Assembly (NCBI RefSeq): GCF_013376005.1
Contig: NZ_JABMJK010000003.1
Span: 496,001 to 560,000 of the forward strand
Length of the DNA stretch: 64,000 bases
Origin: Duganella sp. SG902
GTDB lineage: Bacteria > Pseudomonadota > Gammaproteobacteria > Burkholderiales > Burkholderiaceae_D
Reading direction: 5' to 3'
Shown here: positions 25,645 through 35,983 of the stretch, piece after piece
Position numbering within the stretch: the stretch's first letter is position 1
Layout: the number at the start of each line of letters is the position of its first letter
The notes under the pieces: model-generated
What the model saw: only the letters and a program-made list of their open reading frames with translations
Told to the model about the DNA's origin: nothing
Databases searched by the model: none
Position numbers and translations under genes: made by a program

Positions 25645-26259
25645 TTATACTTTTTCGACCTGGCCGAATTCGAGCTCGACTGGCGTTGCGCGGCCAAAAA
25701 TGGTGACCGAGACGCGCACTTTCGATTTCTCGTAGTTGACTTCCTCGACATTGCCGTTGAAGTCGGTGAACGGACCGTCCTTGATGCGGACTTGCTCGCC
25801 CACCTCGTACAGCACCTTAGGCCGTGGCTTCTCGACGCCTTCCTGCATCTGCTGCATGATCTTGTCGATCTCGCGCGCCGGAATCGGGGTCGGCTTGTTC
25901 GACTTGCCGCCGATGAAACCGGTCACCTTGCTGGTGTTTTTCACCAGGTGCCAGGTCTCGTCGGTCATTTCCATCTCGACCAGCACGTAGCCAGGGAAGA
26001 AACGACGTTCGGTGACCGACTTCTGGCCATTGCGCACTTCGACCACTTCTTCGGTCGGCACCAGGATCTGGCCAAACTGGTCTTGCATGCCGGCACGCTC
26101 GACGCGCTCGGTCAGCGCGCGCTGCACGCTCTTCTCCATGCCGGAATACGCATGTACAACGTACCAGCGCTTGTTGCTCACCGGTACGCTGATTGGCGCT
26201 GCGCCAGCGTCTTGCTCAGGGACCGCGCCCTGAGCGTCGTCTTGCACATTTTCGCTCAT
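25645..26259 (-). CDS. nusG: Transcription termination/antitermination factor NusG
   Basis: The 204-aa protein has the NGN domain ([16 protein letters not shown]...[14 protein letters not shown]) and a C-terminal KOW domain ([23 protein letters not shown]). It carries an N-terminal extension of about 27 residues, acidic and alanine-rich, before the usual start region. A GTG at about codon 28 would give the usual 177-residue form but has no ribosome-binding site. The annotated ATG overlaps the secE stop codon (TAATG), so translational coupling is likely. Confidence 0.97.
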   Translation of the reverse strand: MSENVQDDAQGAVPEQDAGAAPISVPVSNKRWYVVHAYSGMEKSVQRALTERVERAGMQDQFGQILVPTEEVVEVRNGQKSVTERRFFPGYVLVEMEMTDETWHLVKNTSKVTGFIGGKSNKPTPIPAREIDKIMQQMQEGVEKPRPKVLYEVGEQVRIKDGPFTDFNGNVEEVNYEKSKVRVSVTIFGRATPVELEFGQVEKV

Positions 26260-26642
26260 TATTTTCGTATACCCAGAAGGATGTCGTATAACAGGAATTC
26301 CAAGGTCTTATCCGTGCCCCACAGGAACACCGCCATCACCAGCACAAAGGCAAACACGATGCCGGTGATCTGCATGGCTTCGCGACGGGTAGGCCACACG
26401 ACCTTTTTCGTCTCGCGAACGGCCTCTTTGGCGAAATTCAGGAAATCACGGCCAGTCGACGAAGTCCACAAGATCAAAACGGCAAAAGCCAAACCAGCCA
26501 CAAGTGCGCCTGCGCGTACCAGAGCTGGTTTGTCCGACAGGTAGTAAAACCCTATCACGCCTGCGATTGCCACGACGATTGCCGCTACAACCTTAATCTT
26601 GTCATTCGACGTGCTGACGGTCTGCACGGATTGATTAGACAT
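26259..26642 (-). CDS. secE: Preprotein translocase subunit SecE
   Basis: The 127-aa protein has three membrane segments (about 17-35, 42-62 and 95-118). The conserved SecE cytosolic helix ([23 protein letters not shown]) lies just before the last one. It is an essential part of SecYEG. It lies just after tRNA-Trp and is coupled to nusG. Confidence 0.97.
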   Translation of the reverse strand: MSNQSVQTVSTSNDKIKVVAAIVVAIAGVIGFYYLSDKPALVRAGALVAGLAFAVLILWTSSTGRDFLNFAKEAVRETKKVVWPTRREAMQITGIVFAFVLVMAVFLWGTDKTLEFLLYDILLGIRK

Positions 26643-26677
26643 TTATATTTACTTTCGGTGCCCTGCACCAGATTCGG

Positions 26678-26753
26678 TGGCAGGGGCGGAGGGCCTCGAA
26701 CCCCCAACCTTCGGTTTTGGAGACCGACGCTCTGCCAATTGAGCTACGCCCCT
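26678..26753 (-). tRNA. tRNA-Trp (CCA anticodon)
   Basis: The 76-nt cloverleaf has acceptor stem AGGGGCG / CGCCCCT, the D-arm TAGCTCAATTGGCAGAGC, an anticodon loop CTCCAAA giving CCA, the T-arm GGTTCGAGGCC, and an encoded 3' CCA. It lies between tuf and secE. Confidence 0.98.
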
Positions 26754-26783
26754 ACATAAACCTCAAAACTACAAAGGAGTCGG

Positions 26784-26812
26784 ATTATACCACCCGGACA
26801 CCCGGGTGGCAA
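26784..26812 (-). promoter_or_regulatory. Sigma-70 promoter of tRNA-Trp-secE-nusG
   Basis: On the minus strand, TTGCCA (26812-26807) and TATAAT (26789-26784) are separated by 17 bp. The predicted start near 26777 is about 24 nt upstream of tRNA-Trp. A GC-rich inverted repeat (CCACCCGG / CCGGGTGG) occupies the spacer and may act as an operator or as the end of the tuf transcript. Confidence 0.8.
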
Positions 26813-26824
26813 TCTTACTTCCTA

Positions 26825-28015
<1,191 letters not shown>

Positions 28016-28103
28016 TTTAGACTCCTAACGATTTGGTGTGATTGGCAGGGAACCCTGCCCAACTGTCTTTGATAGTGCTGCCGTACTGCCGTATTGCGTA
28101 TTC

Positions 28104-28178
<75 letters not shown>

Positions 28179-28236
28179 TTATTGGTACTGCGCTTTACTG
28201 CCTGTCGATGCTTGCGCATCTGAATTGCAACAACAC

Positions 28237-28310
28237 TGGAGCGGGTGAAGGGAATCGAACCCTCGTCATAAGCTTGGAAGGCTTCAGCTCTACCATTGAG
28301 CTACACCCGC
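28237..28310 (-). tRNA. tRNA-Gly (TCC anticodon)
   Basis: The 74-nt gene has acceptor stem GCGGGTG / CACCCGC, an anticodon loop CTTCCAA giving TCC, the T-arm GGTTCGATTCC and an encoded CCA. It is the middle of the three-tRNA run. Confidence 0.98.
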
Positions 28311-28367
28311 GAGGTATTGGTTCAATTCAATTCATCTACTGCGCCACTCAGTCTTCTTGCAAAAACT

Positions 28368-28452
28368 TGGTGGAGGGGGCTGGATTCGAACCAGCGTACT
28401 CATAGAGAACGGATTTACAGTCCGTCGCCTTTAACCACTCGGCCACCCCTCC
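28368..28452 (-). tRNA. tRNA-Tyr (GTA anticodon)
   Basis: The 85-nt class II tRNA has acceptor stem GGAGGGG / CCCCTCC, an anticodon loop CTGTAAA giving GTA, a long variable arm and an encoded CCA. It is first in the tRNA-tuf operon. Confidence 0.98.
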
Positions 28453-28466
28453 GCGAGGAACCGCAG

Positions 28467-28495
28467 AGTATGAAGCAATTTTTCTGAGCTGTCAA
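28467..28495 (-). promoter_or_regulatory. Sigma-70 promoter of the tRNA-Tyr-Gly-Thr-tuf operon
   Basis: On the minus strand, a consensus TTGACA (28495-28490) is 17 bp from CATACT (28472-28467). The predicted start near 28460 is about 8 nt before the tRNA-Tyr 5' end. Confidence 0.75.
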
Positions 28496-28648
28496 CATCT
28501 TTTTCATCTTGTCGATGCGGCGTTGACAGTTCGTCTGCTTCGGGGCGAGATTTTAAACGCACCAACTGCAAAAGTGCAAGTGTTGTTTTTACGTTGCATG
28601 TTTTCCTATACAATCGTCCGCACCCACCGGACTTTTGGAGCCCTGCGT

Positions 28649-31600
28649 TTGAACAATCGAAGCGGTCGCTGGCAAACCCTCCTGCTCGCCAATCTGGCCC
28701 TGTGGGCCGTGTATTTCGTCGCCGGCCGCCTGGGTCTGCTGCTGGCCCTGCCGCCGGGCTACGCCTCCCCCATCTTCCTGCCCGCCGGCATCGCGCTGGC
28801 CGCCTGCGTGGTGGGCGGCGCCCGCCTGCTGCCGGCCGTGGCGCTGGGCTCGCTGGCGGTCAACCTGGTGATGCCCTTCCTCAGCCATGACGGCCTCACC
28901 GGCCTGGCGCTGGCCGGGGCCTGCGCCCCGGCCGCAGGCGCGGCGCTGCAGGCCTGGGTCGGCAGCACCCTGTTCAACCGCTACATCGACCAGGCCATCG
29001 GCTCCGGCCGCGACGTGGTGCGCTTCATCCTGCTGGCGGCCTGCGTGACGGTGGTGTCGAGCACGGTGTCGCTGTCCGGCATGCTGCTGCTGGGCATCCT
29101 GCAGCGCGAGACGCTGGCCAACGACTGGCTGGCGTGGTGGATGGGCGACACCATCGGCATCCTGCTGGCCGCACCGCTGAGCTGGATCGTGATCGGCCGC
29201 CCGCGCACCCTGTGGGCGCGCCGCCGCACGCTGGTGGGCCTGCCGCTGGTGCTGTCGGCGGCCGCCTTCATCGCCATCTACCTGCAGGCCGACCGCTGGG
29301 AAAGCAGCCAGCAGCTGCAGACCTTCCGCCTCAAGGCGCAGCAGACCGGCGACCTGCTGCAGGCCCAGTTCAGCGAGCACGAACGCTTCATCTACGCCAT
29401 GGCCAAGGCGCTCAACGACCCGCGCCGCTCGATCTCGGCCGACGACTTCGGCAACCTCGCGCACGGCTACCTCGACCAGCGCCCCGAGCTGCTGTCCATG
29501 GGCTGGCTGATGCCGGTGGCCGGCGGCGAGCGCGCCGCCTTCGAGACCTGGGCGCGCCAGCAGGTCGCGCCCGGCTACGCCATCCGCGAGCGCGTCGAGC
29601 CGGGCGGCCAGCTGCGCGCGGCCGGCCAGCGCGCGCGCTACTTCGCGGTCACCTTCGTCGAGCCGACCGAGGCGCGCGACTACGTCGGGCTCGACTTCCT
29701 GTCCGAGCAGCGCCGCCGCGACGCGCTGGAGCGCGCCATCCAGTCCGGCCAGCCGACCGCCACCGCGCCGCTGCAGTTCGCGCGCACCCTGCCCGGCAGC
29801 GGCCTGCTGCTGCTGCAGACCGTGCACCCGACCAACAACCACCGCCAGGCGGTGGGCGCGCTGCTGATCGCCATGCAGTTCGAGGCCTATCTCGACCAGG
29901 CGCTCAAGCGCACCGAATTCCCGCACTTCCTGCTGCGCTTCGAGGACACCGACGACGACCAGCGCCGCGTGGTGCGCGACACGCTGCGCCGGCCGCCGCA
30001 GCCGGGCGACTTCCAGCGCCAGCTGCATTTCGGCGGCCGCATCTACGAGCTGACGCTGGCGCCGACCCCGGCCTACCTGCAACAGCAGCGCGGCTGGCAG
30101 AGCTGGACCGTGCTGACCTGCGGCCTGCTGCTGACCGGCCTGCTGGGCACGCTGATGATGCTGATCAGCGGCGAGCGCGCCCGCATCCAGGCCGAGGTGA
30201 AGGATTCCACCTCGCGCCTGCGCCAGCGCGAGGCGCGCCTGCAGGCCATCCTCAACAAGGCAGCCGACGCCATCCTCACCATCGACAGCAACGGCACGCT
30301 GATGTCGGCCAACGCCGCCGCCGGCCGCCTGTTCGGCTACGCGCCCGAAAAAATGAGCGCGTTGCCGCTGGAAAGACTGCTCCCGGTCGGCGTCGGCGAG
30401 GCGGCCGGGCTGGACGCGGCCGGCCTGCTGCGCATGATCGCCTGCGGCGTCACCCACGAGTACGAGATCCCCGGCTGGCGCAGCGACGGCACCGAATTCC
30501 CGCTGGCGATGTCGGTGTCGGAAGTCGAGCTGCCGGACGAGCACCTGTTCGTCGCCATCCTGCACGACCTGACCGAGCAGCACCTGGCGCAGGAACGCAT
30601 CCACCGCCTGGCGCACCACGACACCCTGACCGGGCTGGCCAACCGCCTGTCGCTCAACCTGCGCCTGGAGCAGTTGCTGGCGCAGACCCGCCGCGGCGGC
30701 GGCCACGCGGCCGTGCTGTTCATCGACCTCGACCACTTCAAGAAAATCAACGACACCCACGGCCACGCCACCGGCGACCTGCTGCTGGTGGCGGTGGCCC
30801 AGCGCCTGCAGGAACTGCTGCGCGAGGTGGACACCATCGCGCGCCTGGGCGGCGATGAATTCATCGTGGTGACCGATGGCGCGGTGACGCCGGACGACGC
30901 CTCCAACATCGCCGTGCGCATCGTCGACGCGCTGAGCGCGCCCTATCACCTGCAGGGCAAGACCGTGCACAGCGGCGCCAGCGTGGGCGTGGCCATGTTC
31001 CCCAACGACGGCGAGGACGCCGGCACCCTGATGCGCCACGCCGACACCGCCATGTACGCCGCCAAGAGCCAGGGGCGCGGCAACTTCCAGTTCTTCTCGG
31101 AAGCCATGAACACCGCCACCCACGAGCGCCTGATGCTGGAAAACCGCCTGTGGCAGGCGCTCGAGCAGAACGAGTTCGAGCTCTACCTGCAGCCGCAGGT
31201 GGAGCTGGCCACGCAGCGCATCATCGGCGCCGAGGCGCTGCTGCGCTGGCACCATCCGGAGCTGGGCATGGTGGGGCCGGACCGCTTCATCCCGATCGCC
31301 GAGGAGTCCGGGCTGATCCTGCCGCTGGGCGACTGGGTGCTGCAGCGCGCCTGCGGCCTGCTGCACTCCTGGCGCACGCCGGAGCTGGCGCATTTGCGGC
31401 TGGCGGTGAACCTGTCGGCGCGCCAGTGCCACGGCCCCGGCCTGCTGCCGCACCTGGACCGCATGCTGCACAGCCATGGCATCGATCCGGCGCTGCTGGA
31501 GCTGGAGATCACCGAGTCGGCCGCCATGCAGGACCCCGAGCGCAGCCGCGCGCTGCTGATCGAATTGCGTTCGCGCGGCATCAAGGTGGCGATCGACGAC

Positions 31601-31906
31601 TTCGGCACCGGCTATTCCTCGCTGAGTTACCTGAAGCTGTTCGAGATCGACCGCATCAAGATCGACCGTGGTTTCGTGAAGGATATCGAGAGCGATCCGG
31701 ACGATGCGGTGATCGTGGCGGCCACCATCGGGCTGGCCCACTCGCTGGGGCTGGAGGTGATCGCGGAAGGGGTGGAAACCCAGGCGCAGCGCGACTTCCT
31801 GCGCTCCAAGCAATGCGACGAGGGACAAGGCTATCTGTTCGCGCGGCCGATGCCGGTGGCGCAATTCGAAGCCATGGTGCGCAGCGCCATCACCGCCGCC
31901 GCCTAG
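28649..31906 (+). CDS. Membrane GGDEF-EAL protein with MASE1-like, CHASE and PAS sensor domains
   Basis: The protein has about 1085 aa. The N-terminus has about eight hydrophobic segments of MASE1 type (residues ~10-230), then a periplasmic CHASE-like region (~240-480), a second membrane anchor (~490-510) and a PAS domain (~535-655). A GGDEF domain has an intact active site (RLGGDEFIV, ~732-740), and an EAL domain has EALLRW near 861 and DDFGTGYSS. Both catalytic motifs are intact, so it could make and degrade cyclic di-GMP. I chose the TTG at 28649, with GGAG 8 nt upstream. An ATG at 28598 lies upstream of the start point predicted from TTGTTT (28583) and TATACA (28607). It converges on an HD-GYP gene, another c-di-GMP enzyme. 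Confidence 0.92.
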   Translation: MNNRSGRWQTLLLANLALWAVYFVAGRLGLLLALPPGYASPIFLPAGIALAACVVGGARLLPAVALGSLAVNLVMPFLSHDGLTGLALAGACAPAAGAALQAWVGSTLFNRYIDQAIGSGRDVVRFILLAACVTVVSSTVSLSGMLLLGILQRETLANDWLAWWMGDTIGILLAAPLSWIVIGRPRTLWARRRTLVGLPLVLSAAAFIAIYLQADRWESSQQLQTFRLKAQQTGDLLQAQFSEHERFIYAMAKALNDPRRSISADDFGNLAHGYLDQRPELLSMGWLMPVAGGERAAFETWARQQVAPGYAIRERVEPGGQLRAAGQRARYFAVTFVEPTEARDYVGLDFLSEQRRRDALERAIQSGQPTATAPLQFARTLPGSGLLLLQTVHPTNNHRQAVGALLIAMQFEAYLDQALKRTEFPHFLLRFEDTDDDQRRVVRDTLRRPPQPGDFQRQLHFGGRIYELTLAPTPAYLQQQRGWQSWTVLTCGLLLTGLLGTLMMLISGERARIQAEVKDSTSRLRQREARLQAILNKAADAILTIDSNGTLMSANAAAGRLFGYAPEKMSALPLERLLPVGVGEAAGLDAAGLLRMIACGVTHEYEIPGWRSDGTEFPLAMSVSEVELPDEHLFVAILHDLTEQHLAQERIHRLAHHDTLTGLANRLSLNLRLEQLLAQTRRGGGHAAVLFIDLDHFKKINDTHGHATGDLLLVAVAQRLQELLREVDTIARLGGDEFIVVTDGAVTPDDASNIAVRIVDALSAPYHLQGKTVHSGASVGVAMFPNDGEDAGTLMRHADTAMYAAKSQGRGNFQFFSEAMNTATHERLMLENRLWQALEQNEFELYLQPQVELATQRIIGAEALLRWHHPELGMVGPDRFIPIAEESGLILPLGDWVLQRACGLLHSWRTPELAHLRLAVNLSARQCHGPGLLPHLDRMLHSHGIDPALLELEITESAAMQDPERSRALLIELRSRGIKVAIDDFGTGYSSLSYLKLFEIDRIKIDRGFVKDIESDPDDAVIVAATIGLAHSLGLEVIAEGVETQAQRDFLRSKQCDEGQGYLFARPMPVAQFEAMVRSAITAAA

Positions 31907-31908
31907 CC

Positions 31909-31978
31909 GTCATTCCGGCGAAAGCCGGAATCCATAGAACGCCAGCTCAGCATGGATTCCGGCTTTCGCCGGAATGAC
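31909..31978. repeat. REP-like palindromic repeat, copy 3
   Basis: A 70-bp palindrome, GTCATTCCGGCGAAAGCCGG... with its complement and a CATGGATTCC inner arm, starts 2 bp after the stop of the GGDEF-EAL gene. It lies between two convergent genes and is closely related to copy 4 at 58610. Confidence 0.85.
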
Positions 31979-32025
31979 GCGGGTGTGGACGCGGGTCTAG
32001 TGGCGGGTGTGGACGCGGGTCTAGT
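31979..32025. repeat. Two-copy 24-bp tandem repeat across the HD-GYP stop codon
   Basis: A 23-bp unit containing GCGGGTGTGGACGCGGGT and CTAGT occurs at 31979-32001 and again at 32003-32025. The second copy holds the TAG stop of the HD-GYP gene, and the first repeats the same TAG 24 nt further on in the same frame. It directly abuts REP copy 3. Confidence 0.85.
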
Positions 32026-33604
32026 CGGGGGTGTGCCCGATCGACGGGTCGCGCTCGATCATGTCCAGCAAGGCCGCCACCACCTCCGGATCGAACTGCT
32101 TGCCGGCGCGCTCCTTGATGTAGCTCACCGCCTCGGTGTGCGGCCACGGCTCCTTGTACGGCCGCTCGTGCAGCAGCGAGTCGAACACGTCGATCACCGC
32201 CACGATGCGCGCCGCGATCGGAATCTCGCGCTCCTTGAGCTGGTTCGGATAACCATTGCCATCCCAATGCTCATGATGGCCGCCGGCGATCTGCGCGCCA
32301 TAGGTCAGGTAGCTCACGCCATCGACCATGTTGGCCGCGCGCTCCAGAATGGTCCGCCCCACCGCCGCGTGCTGCTGCATCTCGGCGCGCTCCTCCGGCG
32401 TGTGGAGGCCGGGCTTGAGCAGGATGTGGTCCGGCGTCGCCACCTTGCCGACGTCGTGCAGGATCGACGCCAGGCCGATCATCTCCAGCAGCTGCGGCGT
32501 CACCTCGTCCGGATAGGCGCCGCGCTCTTCCAGCCGCTGCGCCAGCGTGGTCGACAGCAGCTGCACGCGGCGCACGTGGCCGCCGGTGCCGCTGTCGCGG
32601 AACTCGGCCAGGTCGGCCAGCGCCACCACCGTGGCCTCCTGCGCCTTGCGCAGCTGGCCGAACATGTACAGGTTGTCGAACGCGGCCGCGATGCGCTGGC
32701 AGAACACCTCCAGCAGGTCGCGCTGGATCTGCGCCAGCGGCCACGGCGGCGTCACCGAAATCGCCACCTCGCGGTTTTCCTGGGTGTGGATGAACAGCAC
32801 ATTGGCCGGATGCTCGAACTGCGATTTCTTTTCGTGGAAGGCCTTGACGATGGTCGGCCACAGCGGGTGCGTGGTCGGCATCAGCTCCGACTCGTTGAGC
32901 GCGGCGTAGTTGCCGGTGGCCGCCACCACGGTGGTGACGCCGGTGTCGCCCTGCATCAGGCACAGCACGCCGTCCGAGCCGACGTCGAGGATAGCGCTCA
33001 CCTGGTTCAGCACGCCGGAGGCGAACTCGCGCAGCGAATGGATCTGGTACAGATTGGTGGCGCCGGCCAGGATCTTGCCCAGCCCGACCCGGCTGCGCTC
33101 CAGCATGTTCAGGCTCTCGTAGGCGCGCAGCGCCGAGATCACCGTGGTGAACAGCTTTTGCGTGGTCAGCTCGGTCTTGGCCTTGTAGTCGTTGATGTCG
33201 TATTCGATGATGACGCGCTGCTCGGGCGCCTGGCCCGGCTGGCCGGTGCGCAGCACCACGCGCACGATGGAATTGTGGAGCTCCTCGCGGATGCGGCGCG
33301 CCAGCAGCAGGCCGGCGTCGTCGGTTTCCATCACCACGTCCAGCAGCACCAGCGCGATGTCGGGCGTGTCGCGCAGGATGTCGAAGGCCTCGCGCCCGCT
33401 GTAGGCCGAGAACAGCTCCAGCTCGCGCCCCTTGAAGCTGACGTTGCGCAGCGCCAGCCGCGTGACGGCGTGGACGTCGACGTCGTCGTCGACGATCAAC
33501 ACCCGCCACAAGCGCTGGTCCGGCGCACCGAGACCGCTGGCTGGAAGCTCGTCCTCGTCTTCGTCGATCAGCCAGTCGTCGTCGGCAGCGTTGGAATCGG
33601 TCAT
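32021..33604 (-). CDS. Response regulator with DUF3369-like and HD-GYP phosphodiesterase domains
   Basis: The 527-aa protein has an N-terminal receiver domain (residues ~33-155, phospho-acceptor D89 in LLDVV). A central GAF-like DUF3369 region (~165-320) follows, then an HD-GYP domain (~330-515) with LHDVGK near 381-386 and HHEHWDGNGYP. HD-GYP enzymes hydrolyse cyclic di-GMP. The acidic N-terminal 30 residues are unusual in composition. AGGAG precedes the ATG. No cognate histidine kinase is adjacent. It converges on the GGDEF-EAL gene, so the two may respond to different inputs on the same second messenger. Confidence 0.92.
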   Translation of the reverse strand: MTDSNAADDDWLIDEDEDELPASGLGAPDQRLWRVLIVDDDVDVHAVTRLALRNVSFKGRELELFSAYSGREAFDILRDTPDIALVLLDVVMETDDAGLLLARRIREELHNSIVRVVLRTGQPGQAPEQRVIIEYDINDYKAKTELTTQKLFTTVISALRAYESLNMLERSRVGLGKILAGATNLYQIHSLREFASGVLNQVSAILDVGSDGVLCLMQGDTGVTTVVAATGNYAALNESELMPTTHPLWPTIVKAFHEKKSQFEHPANVLFIHTQENREVAISVTPPWPLAQIQRDLLEVFCQRIAAAFDNLYMFGQLRKAQEATVVALADLAEFRDSGTGGHVRRVQLLSTTLAQRLEERGAYPDEVTPQLLEMIGLASILHDVGKVATPDHILLKPGLHTPEERAEMQQHAAVGRTILERAANMVDGVSYLTYGAQIAGGHHEHWDGNGYPNQLKEREIPIAARIVAVIDVFDSLLHERPYKEPWPHTEAVSYIKERAGKQFDPEVVAALLDMIERDPSIGHTPD

Positions 33605-33681
33605 ACGTCATCTCCTGTTGTTACCTTAGGATAATCAGATTCCCCCACGGTGACAACACTTATCGAAGATGCACGACGGCA

Positions 33682-34701
33682 CTAGTTGTTGACGGGTGAC
33701 GCCCCCAGTTCGGCCGCCGCCGTGGCCGTGCGGTTGGCCGCCGCGCACGCGCCCGGGTTGGCGCCCGCGTCCAGGTTCTGGTAGCGGATCTCGTACTTGC
33801 CGTTGGTCAGCTTGTCCACCAGCAGCTTGTCGTGCGCCTGCACATAGGCGTAGCGCACGTTGGCGCGCCGCTCCATGTCGTACACCTTGATGAACACCGC
33901 CGAGTTATTGCCGGCGTTGTCCAGCGTCAACTGCATGTCATCGCCCCGGTTGCCGATGGGGAAGCCCTCCATATAGCCGGAACGCGCCGGCCACGGCTCG
34001 CCGTTGGGCGCCACCAGCGTCTGGGTCGGGGTTTCGCTGTCGCATTCGGCGCCGGCGCCCGGCAGCACCACCTGCGACATCGACACCACCTTGATCGGCG
34101 CCGGCTTCACCGCGTGCGCCTCGCTCAGGCGGGTGGTGGCCCAGGCCTCGCGCAGTTCGTTCCGGGCGTCGGCGCGCGGATCGTGCGCGCTGGGCGGCGC
34201 CGCGGTGTCGGCGGTGGCGGCGTTGGCGTTGATGCCCTTGCCGCCCCAGGCCGAGCTCAGGATCGACGACACCAGCTGCGGCTCGGCCACCATGGTGGCG
34301 CCGCCGATCCAGCCCAGCGCCAGGCACACCGCCAGCCCGCCCCAGATGCGCCAGTCGCGCCGGCGGAGGCGCGCGCGCGGCGCCTCGTGCACGTGCTCCG
34401 GCTGCCACTCGTGCTTGTGCTTGTCCACGCGGTGGCCGTCCTCGTTGCGGGTGCTCTCCAGCCACTCGATCTCCCACTCCTCCGAGGCGATCCACTCGTC
34501 GTGCTCCTTGCGGCGCTGGGGGTCGGACAGGGTCTCGTAGGCGCTGTTGAGAATCGCCATGATGCGCGCAGCCTTCTCGTCACCCGGATTCTTATCGGGG
34601 TGGTATTTTTGGCTGAGCGCCTTGTAGGCGGCACGTATGACCTCCTGTGGCGCCATGCGCGACACCTTCAGGTTGTCATAGTGTGTGTGTATCTTGGCCA
34701 T
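33682..34701 (-). CDS. Membrane-anchored J-domain protein with a C-terminal extracytoplasmic domain
   Basis: The 339-aa protein begins with a J domain (residues ~5-72) with the HPD tripeptide at 34-36, so it should stimulate an Hsp70 ATPase from the cytoplasmic side. One membrane helix (~118-138) follows, then a long low-complexity linker and a C-terminal domain (~205-325) with paired cysteines. It lacks the G/F and zinc-finger regions of DnaJ, so it is a J-domain protein of DjlA-like general type rather than DnaJ. The C-terminal domain is not recognised. It lies 106 bp downstream of the methyltransferase gene on the same strand. Confidence 0.85.
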   Translation of the reverse strand: MAKIHTHYDNLKVSRMAPQEVIRAAYKALSQKYHPDKNPGDEKAARIMAILNSAYETLSDPQRRKEHDEWIASEEWEIEWLESTRNEDGHRVDKHKHEWQPEHVHEAPRARLRRRDWRIWGGLAVCLALGWIGGATMVAEPQLVSSILSSAWGGKGINANAATADTAAPPSAHDPRADARNELREAWATTRLSEAHAVKPAPIKVVSMSQVVLPGAGAECDSETPTQTLVAPNGEPWPARSGYMEGFPIGNRGDDMQLTLDNAGNNSAVFIKVYDMERRANVRYAYVQAHDKLLVDKLTNGKYEIRYQNLDAGANPGACAAANRTATAAAELGASPVNN

Positions 34702-34807
34702 AGCACGAAATCGACGCGGAATCAGTCATCATAGCCCATCTTACCCCATCAAACTCGACGCCCATGCAAGGAATTGACTTGCTTTTTCGGCCATTGTGTT
34801 TTTCTGT

Positions 34808-35959
34808 CTACAGTCGATGGGTGCGATCCTGCCGGACGATGGCCTCCGGCAGCTCGACCGCCTTGCCCACCGCCAGCACCTTGAACAGCTCGCCCATTTC
34901 CGCCGGCGACACCAGCTTCTGCATGGCGCGCGCCTGCGGCAGGTAGGCGGCGGCGTCGGCCGGGTCGGTGCGCAGCAGCAGGTCGCCGATGCCGGCGCCC
35001 AGCAGGAAGCCGGACTGGTTCAGATAGCCCAGCACCTCGGCGCCGGCGTCCTGCGCCGCCAGCGCCATGGCGGTGAAGTCGACGTGGGCGGTGATGTCCT
35101 GCAGGCCCGGGTAATAGAACGGGTCCGGATGGGCGTGGTGGCGGTAGTGGCACATCAGCGTGCCGGTGGCGCGCTGGTCGAAATAATATTCGCGCGCCGG
35201 GAAGCCGTAGTCGAACAGGAAGGCGGCGTTGGCGCGCCCCGCGGCCAGCATGCGGGCCAGGGTGGCCATGAAGCCGCAGGCCACGCCGTGCAGCTCGGTC
35301 ACGTAGCCGACCGGCAAATGCTCATGTTCGGGGATCTGCCGGTCCACCTGCGCCAGCAGCTCGGCGCTGGCCGGCGCCTCCAGATACTGGAAACGGCCGG
35401 CGCTCACCGTCACCTGCAATTCCTGCCAGCCTTGCGGATTCTTGATCACCAGGCGCACCGGCATGGCGTCCAGCACCTCGTTGCCGAACACCACGCCGTC
35501 AAACGTTGCCGGCAACGCGTCCAGCCACTCCACCTGCGGGAAGTCGCGCAGCTTCTCCCGCTGGCGCTGGCGCAGCTCGCCGGACAGCTCGACGATGCTG
35601 TAGCGCTCCACCGTGACGCCGGCGGCGCTCAGCTCGGTCAGGATGTCGAACGCCAGCTTGCCGGTGCCGGCGCCGAATTCGAGGATGTTGGGCGCGCTTT
35701 GGGCGATAATAGCGGCTGCGACCCGCGCCAGCGCCGCGCCAAACAGCGGCGACAGCTCGGGGGCGGTTGTAAAATCGCCATCTTTGCCGAGTTTGGCGGA
35801 GCCGCCGCTGTAGTAGCCGAGGCCGGGCGCGTACAGGGCCAGCTCCATGTAGCGGGCGAAGGAAATGGCACCGGCGTTGCTTTCGATGTCGGCGGCGATC
35901 AGGTGCTGCAAGGCGTGGGACGCGGCCAGCGCGTCGCTAGAAGGTACGGGTAAGGACAT
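34808..35959 (-). CDS. SAM-dependent methyltransferase, MidA/NDUFAF7 family (COG1565)
   Basis: The 383-aa protein has the family signature GDFTTAPELSPLFG (residues ~60-73) and the SAM-binding ILEFGAGTGKLAFDIL (~93-108). The eukaryotic member methylates an arginine of a complex I subunit; the bacterial target is uncertain. The ATG at 35959 has no ribosome-binding site. A perfect TATAAT ends 6 nt before it, suggesting a leaderless transcript. It is divergent from the pteridine reductase-like gene across only 24 bp. Confidence 0.88.
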   Translation of the reverse strand: MSLPVPSSDALAASHALQHLIAADIESNAGAISFARYMELALYAPGLGYYSGGSAKLGKDGDFTTAPELSPLFGAALARVAAAIIAQSAPNILEFGAGTGKLAFDILTELSAAGVTVERYSIVELSGELRQRQREKLRDFPQVEWLDALPATFDGVVFGNEVLDAMPVRLVIKNPQGWQELQVTVSAGRFQYLEAPASAELLAQVDRQIPEHEHLPVGYVTELHGVACGFMATLARMLAAGRANAAFLFDYGFPAREYYFDQRATGTLMCHYRHHAHPDPFYYPGLQDITAHVDFTAMALAAQDAGAEVLGYLNQSGFLLGAGIGDLLLRTDPADAAAYLPQARAMQKLVSPAEMGELFKVLAVGKAVELPEAIVRQDRTHRL

Positions 35960-35965
35960 CCCGGC

Positions 35966-35971
35966 ATTATA
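35966..35971 (-). promoter_or_regulatory. TATAAT box immediately upstream of the MidA-type gene
   Basis: On the minus strand, TATAAT is followed by GCCGGG and then the ATG at 35959. This spacing puts the expected transcription start on the A of the start codon. No good -35 is visible. The 24-bp gap between divergent genes also must hold control elements for the gene starting at 35984. Confidence 0.55.
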
Positions 35972-35983
35972 TCCAGTTCAAAC

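Noticed and set aside
31979..32025. CRISPR-like or minisatellite array
   Set aside because: There are only two adjacent copies with a 1-bp separation and no spacers.
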